A DNA stretch of 7,798 nt from Treponema sp. (GTDB lineage: Bacteria; Spirochaetota; Spirochaetia; Treponematales; Breznakiellaceae): the NCBI GenBank assembly GCA_031268125.1, contig JAIRXT010000097.1, positions 1 through 7,798 on the forward strand, read 5' to 3'. The notes under the pieces are model-generated. The model saw only the letters and a list, made by a program, of their open reading frames with translations. It was not told the DNA's origin and made no database searches. This document shows, piece by piece, positions 1 through 5,380 of the stretch. Position numbers and translations under genes: made by a program. The stretch's first letter is position 1. The number at the start of each line of letters is the position of its first letter.

Positions 1-1
1 C

Positions 2-179
2 TGTTTAATAGAAAATCACTGGCCCCACAAAACTAATAATGGGGCCGAGGGGCCGTCCCATATAAAGGGGGAGGACCCAGGCGCCAAGACCGGAGGATGA
101 AAAACCCGCGCCTTTAGAAGAAATGGACCAAATTATAAAAAAAATAAAGCCAGAAAAGGAAAAATGTGAGGTTAGATAA
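2..179 (+). pseudogene. Possible 3' tail of a gene entering from the left, with a frame break
   Basis: Frame 2 is open from the window edge to a TGA at 98-100 and reads as a polar peptide containing NNGAEGPSHIKGEDPG. Frame 3 is open from 66 to a TAA at 177-179 and reads as a Pro/Glu/Lys-rich peptide containing APRPEDEKPAPLEEM and ending in KPEKEKCEVR. The two frames overlap at 66-97, so a single frameshift there would join them into one continuous charged, low-complexity C-terminal tail. Alternatively only one frame is the true end, or neither is coding. No domain is recognisable and no function can be assigned. The peptides are short and the interpretation is weak. Confidence 0.25.
21..46. 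repeat. Small inverted repeat GGCCCCA/TGGGGCC
   Basis: A perfect 7-bp stem (21-27 with 40-46) encloses an AT-rich 12-nt loop. No T tract follows on either strand, so it is not a clear intrinsic terminator. It lies inside the possible gene tail. Confidence 0.45.
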
Positions 180-196
180 TCGTAATCAGCATAATA

Positions 197-249
197 GAGC
201 CGTGAGCCGTGAGCCGTGAGCCGTGAGCCGTGAGCCGTGAGCCGTGAGC
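197..249. repeat. 7-bp tandem repeat (GAGCCGT), 7.6 copies
   Basis: Seven perfect copies of GAGCCGT run head to tail from 197 to 245, followed by a partial GAGC (246-249). The array is uninterrupted, which suggests a recently expanded and probably length-variable tract. Immediately after it, ACGGCT (250-255) is the reverse complement of AGCCGT, so the last unit can fold into a 6-bp stem with a GAGC loop, and earlier units can compete for the same partner. A T5 tract follows at 263-267. The units are directly adjacent with no spacers, so this is not a CRISPR. Confidence 0.95.
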
Positions 250-255
250 ACGGCT

Positions 256-542
256 ACAGTGGTTTTTGCGCTATCAGGCAGGCGGCCGCCTTGTGGCTGG
301 CTTTCCCGAACGCACATACCATACATGAACTAATAATAGCGGATTTTTAACATTCCTGTCAATCAAAACTACAAAAATTTCATAAAAAGACATAAACAGT
401 GGGAAACGTAAGGCAGTGTTCAGGCCCCGGAAAAATAAGGAGAATCTGCCTTAGCGCGCCTTTGGGGTAAATGTTTTTACCTTTGCAACAGGCTGCTGAT
501 ATGATGTGGTTTTTTGTGCCTGCCTGTTCCTACCTATTTACC
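256..542. other. Gene-free spacer with small palindromes
   Basis: No ORF of convincing length or character is seen on either strand. The stretch contains a perfect 12-bp palindrome AGGCGGCCGCCT (280-291), an AT-rich middle section (about 310-400) and two further inverted repeats: TAAGGCAG/CTGCCTTA (409-416 with 446-453) and GGTAAA/TTTACC (466-471 with 476-481, loop TGTT). It may hold an unrecognised small RNA or simply decayed DNA. No known RNA family was recognised. Confidence 0.5.
409..453. repeat. 8-bp inverted repeat TAAGGCAG/CTGCCTTA
   Basis: A perfect 8-bp stem pairs 409-416 with 446-453 around a 29-nt loop that carries CAGGCCCCGG. It is in non-coding DNA with no T tract directly after it. 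Its role is unknown. Confidence 0.45.
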
Positions 543-813
543 CGGACACTATTCAAACTGTGGTAGGTGCCACATGCCTTGAACTTGACCCAACCCTATC
601 GTGAGATGCAAGGGCGGGGAGCGCCGGCAGGAAAATATTTGGAATTCTCCGCCGCCGGCATGTTGCCGCCGTATCGGAGGCTTTGACGCATCAGCGTCAA
701 AGCCTTTCGAGTGTGCCCGGCGCTCCCCGCCCTTGATGGATCAAACGGTAGAGAAGGTCAAGTTTAGGGTAGGTATCGCATCAAACCGGGACCCACAGTT
801 TGAATTGTGTCCG
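543..813. repeat. 271-bp imperfect inverted-repeat element (MITE- or REP-like)
   Basis: The ends are 21-bp inverted repeats with one mismatch (543-563 against 793-813). Inside them, AACTTGACC on the left (582-590) matches the reverse complement of GGTCAAGTT on the right (756-764). Further in, a perfect 19-bp pair begins CAAGGGCGGGG (609-627 against 717-735). The blocks occur in the same order in both arms, so the whole segment can fold into one long cruciform or RNA hairpin with arms of roughly 85-100 nt. The apex carries a separate perfect stem-loop (678-705). No transposase is encoded and no target-site duplication is obvious. The right end lies 4 bp from the stop codon of the ParB-like gene. 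The element may be a small mobile element or a transcript-end structure. No U tract supports simple intrinsic termination. Confidence 0.8.
678..705. repeat. Perfect 12-bp stem, 4-nt loop hairpin at the apex of the large inverted repeat
   Basis: AGGCTTTGACGC (678-689) pairs perfectly with GCGTCAAAGCCT (694-705) around the loop ATCA. No T run follows on either strand. It is nested inside the 543-813 element. Confidence 0.85.
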
Positions 814-817
814 ACTA

Positions 818-1213
818 CTATGAGGCGTCGATTCCAAAGAGTCGTTTGAAAAGTCCGGCAATCCACCGGAAAAAACGGATGAGAAAACCGGGATTCCGCA
901 GATGGTAGATCCGCCGGGAGGCTTCGGCGGCTTCTTCGGAATTAAAATCCTGCCGCTGCAGGTTCTCTTCCACCTCATATTCCAACGGGGAAAGCCCCGC
1001 TGGAATATCGGCAACCACCGCGTTGATCGTCCGCCAGCCCAGGGACTTGGCCGCTTCCAACCGCCGGCCGCCGGCAATAAGGATGTTCTTTTTGCTTATC
1101 ACGACAGGACTTATCTGGCCGAATTTTTTAAGGCTCTCCGCCAGGGCTTCGATGTTTCCCATATCCTGACGAATCCGTTTTTTAACGATAATATCCTCAA
1201 TAGGAACCTGCAT
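818..1213 (-). CDS. ParB-like N-terminal (ParB/Srx fold) domain protein with amphipathic C-terminal helix
   Basis: This 131-aa protein matches the N-terminal domain of the ParB/Noc superfamily. The opening runs PIEDIIVKKRIRQDMGNIEALAESL (1-28). It is followed by AGGRRLEAAKSLGW (47-60), corresponding to the GERR-type phosphate-binding motif, and by ENLQRQDFNSEEAAEA (83-98), the conserved ParB box. It lacks the central helix-turn-helix and the C-terminal dimerisation domain of true chromosomal ParB, so it is unlikely to be the partition protein. The end (about 109-127, FLIRFFRWIAGLFKRLFG) is strongly amphipathic with Arg/Lys on one face and could bind membrane; this is inference. The ATG is preceded by GAGGGG, which overlaps the stop codon of the upstream PBP gene. 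With a gap of only 6 bp, co-transcription and translational coupling are likely. The domain call is secure; the function is unknown, possibly a nucleotide-binding partner in envelope growth. Confidence 0.88.
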   Translation of the reverse strand: MQVPIEDIIVKKRIRQDMGNIEALAESLKKFGQISPVVISKKNILIAGGRRLEAAKSLGWRTINAVVADIPAGLSPLEYEVEENLQRQDFNSEEAAEASRRIYHLRNPGFLIRFFRWIAGLFKRLFGIDAS

Positions 1214-1219
1214 ATCCCC

Positions 1220-3991
1220 TCACTCAAATAACGGATTAAAAAATTCGGCTTCATCATCATATCCGCCGGGTATACTGTCCGTCCATGAAGGGTTTTCAAC
1301 TATACCCGCTTCTTCTGTTCTGCCGGAACCGGCGGCCAATTCGTCCGGAACCGGAACCGGTCCCGAAACGGGACCGGGAACCGGAATGGTTACGGTTTCA
1401 TTCCGGCGCGGAGGATAGGGGTCATCCCCGTCAAGCAGGCGGTTTCCTGTTCCGGAAAAGCTCGGGTACGCCGGGGTACGCGGCTGCTGGGTCCTGGTTC
1501 CGGAATATCCGGAGGTCGTTACGGGCCGTTCCGGGACAAGATTGGAGGGCAGGACCGGCAGACTCAGGGAGTCCAGCAGGGCATCGTTATCAAAAAACGG
1601 GGTAACGGATCGCATGGAACCCAGGTGTGAACTGACAGGGGTGCCGTGGATGGTGCAGTACTCCGAAGGCTGAGTCCCCTCCAGGAAAGGCAAGGTTACC
1701 TCCCCCGCGTTACAGGCGGCGGTTTTCAGGAGCCCCGATTTAGCGCAGACCGTTACATCAATTATCCCGGTGGCGGGCCGGGCGAATTCCCTGTAGGGCA
1801 GGCCCTGGTGAATCTCCCGCATATAATCAGCCCATACGGGGCCCGCCAGGGTCGATCCGGTAAGGTTTACCCCCAGGGAGTTCCCCGGCTTATCAAAGCC
1901 GAACCAAATGGCCGTGGTGTAGTAGGGAGAAAAACCCACCGTCCAGGCATCGGACCAATTTTGGGGGGTTCCGGTCTTGCCCGCCATGGGCATGCGGAAG
2001 CTTTTACCCTCCGCGTCTTTGAAGGTGAATTTAGCCCCCCAGGAAGAGGGATTGTAGAGGGTCCCTATTTCCACGGTTTTCTTGAGCATGCTGGTCATTA
2101 CATAGGCGTTCTGGGGGCTTATCACCTGGATCTCATCCCCCAGGCGGCGCTGCTGCAGCCTGAGTTCCCGTTCCGGATCCAGAACCACCCGGCCGCTCCG
2201 GTCTTCCACGGAACGTATGGCAATGGGGGTAACGGAACGGCCCTGGTTGGCGAAAACGGCAAAAGCCCGGGCCATCCGCAGGGGGGAGGCGGAGATGATA
2301 CCCAGCCCCAGGGGGTAAACCCGGGGAAAGGTCCGGCGAATCTCGTCGGGATCGGTAATATCCAACAGCGCCGCCGCCCGGTTGATGGCGGAATCGAAAC
2401 CGATGCCGTCCAAAACTCTCAGGGAGGGGACATTCATGGACTGTGCCAGGGCCTCGTAGAGGAGCACCGATCCCTTCCACTCGCCCCGGAAATTCAGGGG
2501 GATATAGGGGGTCCCGTCCTCATTATGGAACACGATGGGTACATCATGGATTAGGGAGGTAGGGTTGAATTTGCGGGAATCAATGGCCGCCGAATAGTAC
2601 AGGGGCTTAAAAGAGGAGCCGGGCTGAATATTTCCCTGGGTGGCCCGGATAAGCTGGTTGGACTCGTCGTATTTGGAGCCCCCGATAATGGCGGTAATAT
2701 AACCGGTTTCATTTTCAATCGAAATAAGGGCGCCTTCCACCAGATTTTGCTCCGTGGTGAGCTTTAGATCCCCAAAACCGGAGTTGGTAAGCACCTTCAG
2801 GTCCTGAATGCCGAAGACCAGGGCCACCATATCCACAACAGGGTTTACTACCTTGGTATAGCGGCTCAGGGCCTTTTCTTTCTGCTGGGATTCACTGAGG
2901 GAATAAATAGCGTCCAGGTCGAAATACAGAGAAAGAAGATCGATAACCGGCGTGTAGGTGTTGATAGCCTGAAGATTGTTACTGGTATTGGACCGCAGAT
3001 ACTCCCGGTTGGCTTTTTCCAGCCCCTGCTGCATATACCGGGCCGCCGCCTCCTGGTGCTTCAAATTCAAGGTTGTGCGGACCGTGTATCCGTCCCGGTA
3101 GTAATCCCTGGTCCCGTACATCATACCGTCCAGTTCCCGGCGCACGTACTCGCTGAACCAGGGGGCGGCGTCTTCCCGGTTGTAATAGGCCCCGATTGAA
3201 GCCCTGGTGTAATCGTAATTATCCCAATAATCGTTAAAGGAAGCGTCCGCCTCCTCCCGGGTGGCATAACCCAGTTCGATCATCTTGGTAAGGACCGATT
3301 GCTGACGATCCATAGCCTCGTTGGGGTTGTTAAGGGGGTTGTACCGGGAGGGGTTTGACAGTTGAACCACCAGAATGGCCGCCTCCGCCAGGCTAATCTC
3401 CCGGGCACTATGTCCAAAAAAATACTGGCTTGCCGCCTCCACCCCGTAGGTACCGGGCCCCATGATCATGTAATTCAGGTATATTTCAAGGATTTCATTC
3501 TTGGTATAGCGCCGTTCCATCTGGAAAGCCCACCAGAGTTCCCGAATCTTCCGGGAAATGGTTATTTCGGTCCGGTCGGTATACAGGGTTCCAGCTACCT
3601 GCTGGGTGATGGTCGAACCGCCGCCCCAGTTTTTGCCAAGCAGCCGCCCCGCCGCCGCCCGGGCAATACCGCGGATGCTGAAACCCCGGTGGCTGTAGAA
3701 ATCCGGGTCTTCCCGGGCCAGCACCGCGTAAATAAGATGCCGGGGGAGTTCGCTTAGGGAAACCAGTTCCCGTTTCTCGTCCGCGGCAAATTCGGTAATC
3801 ACCATTCCGTTTATATCCAGAATTTTGGTGGGTAAGGCCGGGTAAAATTCCTGGAAATTTTCCAGATTCATAATATTGGTAGTCTCCGCCAGCGAGAGAC
3901 CCAGGCCGGTCCCAATGATCACGGCAAGAAGGATTGTTAAAACTGCAAAAACCCGGATCAAAATAGTGGAAAAAACAGAAACCCTGCCCAT
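1220..3991 (-). CDS. Class A penicillin-binding protein, bifunctional peptidoglycan glycosyltransferase/transpeptidase (PBP1A type)
   Basis: This 923-aa inner-membrane enzyme polymerises lipid II and cross-links peptidoglycan. An N-terminal membrane anchor lies at about residues 8-35. The GT51 glycosyltransferase domain follows, with REDPDFYSHRG (catalytic Glu94), GGSTITQQ (124-131), a region around RKIRELWWA (148-156) and EILEIYLN (166-173). The transpeptidase domain has SSFK (459-462, nucleophile Ser459), SMN (518-520) and KTGT (672-675), so all catalytic motifs are intact. Residues about 335-415 form an extra linker between the domains, and the C-terminal 100 residues or so are Pro/Gly-rich and probably disordered, ending in an acidic segment. 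The ATG start has no recognisable Shine-Dalgarno sequence, but a good promoter puts the transcript start at about the ATG itself. It is the first gene of an operon with the ParB-like gene. Symbols used for the family (ponA, mrcA) vary, so none is assigned. Confidence 0.96.
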   Translation of the reverse strand: MGRVSVFSTILIRVFAVLTILLAVIIGTGLGLSLAETTNIMNLENFQEFYPALPTKILDINGMVITEFAADEKRELVSLSELPRHLIYAVLAREDPDFYSHRGFSIRGIARAAAGRLLGKNWGGGSTITQQVAGTLYTDRTEITISRKIRELWWAFQMERRYTKNEILEIYLNYMIMGPGTYGVEAASQYFFGHSAREISLAEAAILVVQLSNPSRYNPLNNPNEAMDRQQSVLTKMIELGYATREEADASFNDYWDNYDYTRASIGAYYNREDAAPWFSEYVRRELDGMMYGTRDYYRDGYTVRTTLNLKHQEAAARYMQQGLEKANREYLRSNTSNNLQAINTYTPVIDLLSLYFDLDAIYSLSESQQKEKALSRYTKVVNPVVDMVALVFGIQDLKVLTNSGFGDLKLTTEQNLVEGALISIENETGYITAIIGGSKYDESNQLIRATQGNIQPGSSFKPLYYSAAIDSRKFNPTSLIHDVPIVFHNEDGTPYIPLNFRGEWKGSVLLYEALAQSMNVPSLRVLDGIGFDSAINRAAALLDITDPDEIRRTFPRVYPLGLGIISASPLRMARAFAVFANQGRSVTPIAIRSVEDRSGRVVLDPERELRLQQRRLGDEIQVISPQNAYVMTSMLKKTVEIGTLYNPSSWGAKFTFKDAEGKSFRMPMAGKTGTPQNWSDAWTVGFSPYYTTAIWFGFDKPGNSLGVNLTGSTLAGPVWADYMREIHQGLPYREFARPATGIIDVTVCAKSGLLKTAACNAGEVTLPFLEGTQPSEYCTIHGTPVSSHLGSMRSVTPFFDNDALLDSLSLPVLPSNLVPERPVTTSGYSGTRTQQPRTPAYPSFSGTGNRLLDGDDPYPPRRNETVTIPVPGPVSGPVPVPDELAAGSGRTEEAGIVENPSWTDSIPGGYDDEAEFFNPLFE
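1357..1377. repeat. Intragenic hairpin in the PBP tail (CCGGTCCCG/CGGGACCGG)
   Basis: A perfect 9-bp stem (1357-1365 with 1369-1377) with loop AAA lies in the part of the PBP gene that encodes the VPGPVSGPVPVP repeat of the C-terminal tail. The same core, CGGTCCC/GGGACCG, forms the apex of the long hairpin near 6441. It may simply reflect repetitive Pro/Gly/Val codons. Confidence 0.6.
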
Positions 3992-3997
3992 GTTTTG

Positions 3998-4026
3998 AGT
4001 CTACGGGGGGAGAGTCAATTTGTCAA
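3998..4026 (-). promoter_or_regulatory. Sigma-70 type promoter of the PBP/ParB-like operon
   Basis: On the minus strand a perfect -35 TTGACA (4021-4026) is separated by exactly 17 bp from a -10 TAGACT (3998-4003, 4 of 6 matches). Only 6 nt (CAAAAC) lie between the -10 box and the ATG, so the predicted +1 falls on or beside the A of the start codon. This predicts a leaderless mRNA and explains the absent ribosome binding site. A direct repeat GTCAATT (4014-4020 and 4022-4028 on the plus strand) overlaps the -35 region. Confidence 0.7.
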
Positions 4027-4103
4027 TTGCTGAATCCTTACAAAAAAGGCAGCCCGGGAAGCCGGGAATTTGCAAAAATTCGTCAGGGGGCGGCCAGAAA
4101 TAG

Positions 4104-4132
4104 TTGACCTAACGCCAAATTTAGGGTATATC
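4104..4132 (+). promoter_or_regulatory. Promoter of the tRNA-Met/apt unit
   Basis: A -35 TTGACC (4104-4109, 5 of 6) and a -10 TATATC (4127-4132, 4 of 6) are spaced by 17 bp. The predicted start near 4139 gives a leader of about 45 nt before the mature tRNA. The promoter is divergent from the PBP promoter, with 77 bp between the two -35 boxes. Confidence 0.65.
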
Positions 4133-4152
4133 TTTTTACATCAGGAAGGGAG

Positions 4153-4167
4153 CGTTATCGCATAACG
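4153..4167 (+). other. Small hairpin in the tRNA 5' leader
   Basis: CGTTAT and ATAACG form a perfect 6-bp stem with loop CGC, 16 nt upstream of the mature tRNA 5' end. It could be a leader structure removed during RNase P processing. It has no T tract. Confidence 0.4.
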
Positions 4168-4183
4168 AAATATTGTGTTTCCC

Positions 4184-4256
4184 GGCGGCGTAGCTCAGTT
4201 GGCAGAGCATACGGCTCATATCCGTAGTGTCATAGGTTCAATCCCTATCGCCGCTA
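4184..4256 (+). tRNA. tRNA-Met (CAU), elongator type
   Basis: A full 73-nt cloverleaf is visible. The acceptor stem pairs GGCGGCG (4184-4190) with CGCCGCT (4249-4255), with a G-U first pair. The D stem is GCTC/GAGC (4193-4196, 4205-4208), the anticodon stem TACGG/CCGTA (4210-4214, 4222-4226) and the T stem ATAGG/CCTAT (4232-4236, 4244-4248) with loop TTCAATC. The anticodon CAT is at 4217-4219. The discriminator base is A (4256) and the CCA end is not encoded. The acceptor and anticodon arms closely resemble bacterial elongator tRNA-Met such as that of Bacillus. The first acceptor position is paired, against initiator tRNA. A lysidine-modified tRNA-Ile2 also carries CAT and is less likely. Confidence 0.95.
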
Positions 4257-4296
4257 AAAGTTGTAGTAATCCGCAGACCGGGTACAAGGGGATGCT

Positions 4297-4830
4297 ATGC
4301 CGGATGATTTCGATTTGGATAGGTTCATCAGAAAAGTTCCAGATTTCCCCCAAAAGGGGATTCTTTTTTATGACATTACCAGTGTATTAGGGCGGCCGGA
4401 GGCTTTCCGGTACTGCGTCGGTGCAATGGCGGACCGGTACCGGGACCGGGGTATCGACGCGGTGGCGGCCATTGAAGCCCGGGGGTTCCTTTTCGCCGCC
4501 CCTTTTGCCGAACGCCTGGGGATTCCGCTGATTCTTATTCGCAAAAAAGGCAAGCTCCCCGGTACTACCCTGTCTAAGAAGTACCAGCTTGAGTACGGTA
4601 TGGCGGAAGTTGAGGTTCATACGGCGGATGTGAAGCCCGGGGCGCGGGTCCTGCTTACCGACGACCTGGTCGCTACCGGCGGTACCCTGCGGGCCGCCCG
4701 GGAACTTCTTGTCGAATGCGGCGCTTCGATTCCGGAGATATTCGGTGTTATCGGGCTTCCATTCCTGGGTTACGAGGCTGTCCTTGCCCCCACCCCCGTT
4801 CATACCCTGATCCAGTACCACAGCGAATGA
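4297..4830 (+). CDS. apt: Adenine phosphoribosyltransferase
   Basis: Cytosolic purine-salvage enzyme converting adenine and PRPP to AMP and pyrophosphate. The 177-aa length is typical of the family. Visible motifs are the N-terminal DFPQKGILFYDITSVL (16-31), AAIEARGFLFA (57-67), the flexible-loop segment RKKGKLP (82-88) and the PRPP-binding signature VLLTDDLVATGGT (118-130) with its acidic pair Asp122-Asp123. The chosen ATG follows AAGGGG (4286-4291) at 5 nt and leaves a normal N terminus. It begins 40 bp after tRNA-Met with no terminator between, so both probably share one primary transcript from the 4104 promoter. No strong terminator follows the stop codon. Confidence 0.96.
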   Translation: MPDDFDLDRFIRKVPDFPQKGILFYDITSVLGRPEAFRYCVGAMADRYRDRGIDAVAAIEARGFLFAAPFAERLGIPLILIRKKGKLPGTTLSKKYQLEYGMAEVEVHTADVKPGARVLLTDDLVATGGTLRAARELLVECGASIPEIFGVIGLPFLGYEAVLAPTPVHTLIQYHSE

Positions 4831-4854
4831 AAGGTTGCACAGTACTTGAGGCCC

Positions 4855-4883
4855 TTGCGCCGGGGGGAACCGGCCGCTATACT
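4855..4883 (+). promoter_or_regulatory. Putative promoter for the exported-protein/DHH unit
   Basis: A good -10 TATACT (4878-4883, 5 of 6) sits 17 bp from a weak -35 TTGCGC (4855-4860, 3 of 6), across a GC-rich spacer. The predicted start near 4890 gives a leader of about 36 nt ending in the GGAGGA ribosome binding site. Read-through from apt is also possible. Confidence 0.4.
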
Positions 4884-4925
4884 CAATAACATAATAACAG
4901 CCCAACGGCAGACTGGAGGATTCCC

Positions 4926-5348
4926 ATGAAAAAGCTTTTTTTTGTCCTTATCGCTGTTGCCGTCTTCCAGGCAGCGCCCCTTTTTGCACAGAACATACCG
5001 GAAGACAAACGTTCGGAGTATTTTTATTACAGCGTTCCGATAGAGCGGATATACCCGTACCGTAAGGGCTACGTAATCAAATACCGGAAAGGGACTACCC
5101 AAATGGGTACCGCGTATCTTCCGCGGGAATGGTTCGATGAAGCCGGCGGCAAGGGGGAACTTATTAACTTAGGCCCCGGCTCTACCTGGCCCTATCTTTC
5201 GGTTTATTACCGCTCCGGCGAATTCAGCCATGTGCGGCTCTATGTACGCTCAAGCCGGAGTCATGCAAGCTGGGGGAATATCCCTTCGGGTGTGAACCTT
5301 GACGAACATTTTGACAATACCGGCGAAGATTTCCGGCTTGAATTCTAG
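4926..5348 (+). CDS. Small exported protein of unknown function
   Basis: The product is 140 aa. Residues 1-21 form a classical signal peptide: Lys2-Lys3, a hydrophobic core (LFFVLIAVAVF) and a signal peptidase I-like cleavage site PLFA|QN. There is no lipobox cysteine, so it is probably periplasmic or surface-exposed and soluble. The mature part is about 119 residues, rich in Tyr, Arg and Gly, with a core around PIERIYPYRKGYVIKYRKG (38-56) followed by predicted beta-like stretches and an acidic end. No catalytic motif or known domain is recognised, and it may be lineage-restricted. GGAGGA (4915-4920) lies 5 nt before the ATG, a strong initiation site. The DHH phosphoesterase gene starts 32 bp downstream and is probably co-transcribed, but the two products act in different compartments. 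Confidence 0.85.
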   Translation: MKKLFFVLIAVAVFQAAPLFAQNIPEDKRSEYFYYSVPIERIYPYRKGYVIKYRKGTTQMGTAYLPREWFDEAGGKGELINLGPGSTWPYLSVYYRSGEFSHVRLYVRSSRSHASWGNIPSGVNLDEHFDNTGEDFRLEF

Positions 5349-5380
5349 CCCGGCCCGGCCTGCGGGACGGCTCTGTTAAG

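Noticed and set aside
197..249. CRISPR array
   Set aside because: The 7-bp units are contiguous with no spacers and no cas genes are present.
601..849. 82-codon plus-strand ORF
   Set aside because: It lies across the large inverted repeat and runs into the ParB-like gene on the other strand; its composition is that of the hairpin and it has no ribosome binding site.
1646..2554. 302-codon plus-strand ORF antisense to the PBP gene
   Set aside because: The minus strand encodes intact PBP catalytic motifs here. The plus frame is Gly/Pro-rich, a typical shadow of GC-rich coding DNA.
4041..4066. Possible minus-strand terminator (CCCGG/CCGGG stem followed by a T6 run)
   Set aside because: The stem is only 5 bp, the T run starts 5 nt away from it, and no minus-strand gene lies upstream to be terminated.
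4175..4390. 71-codon ORF covering the tRNA
   Set aside because: It reads through the complete tRNA-Met cloverleaf and into apt in another frame.
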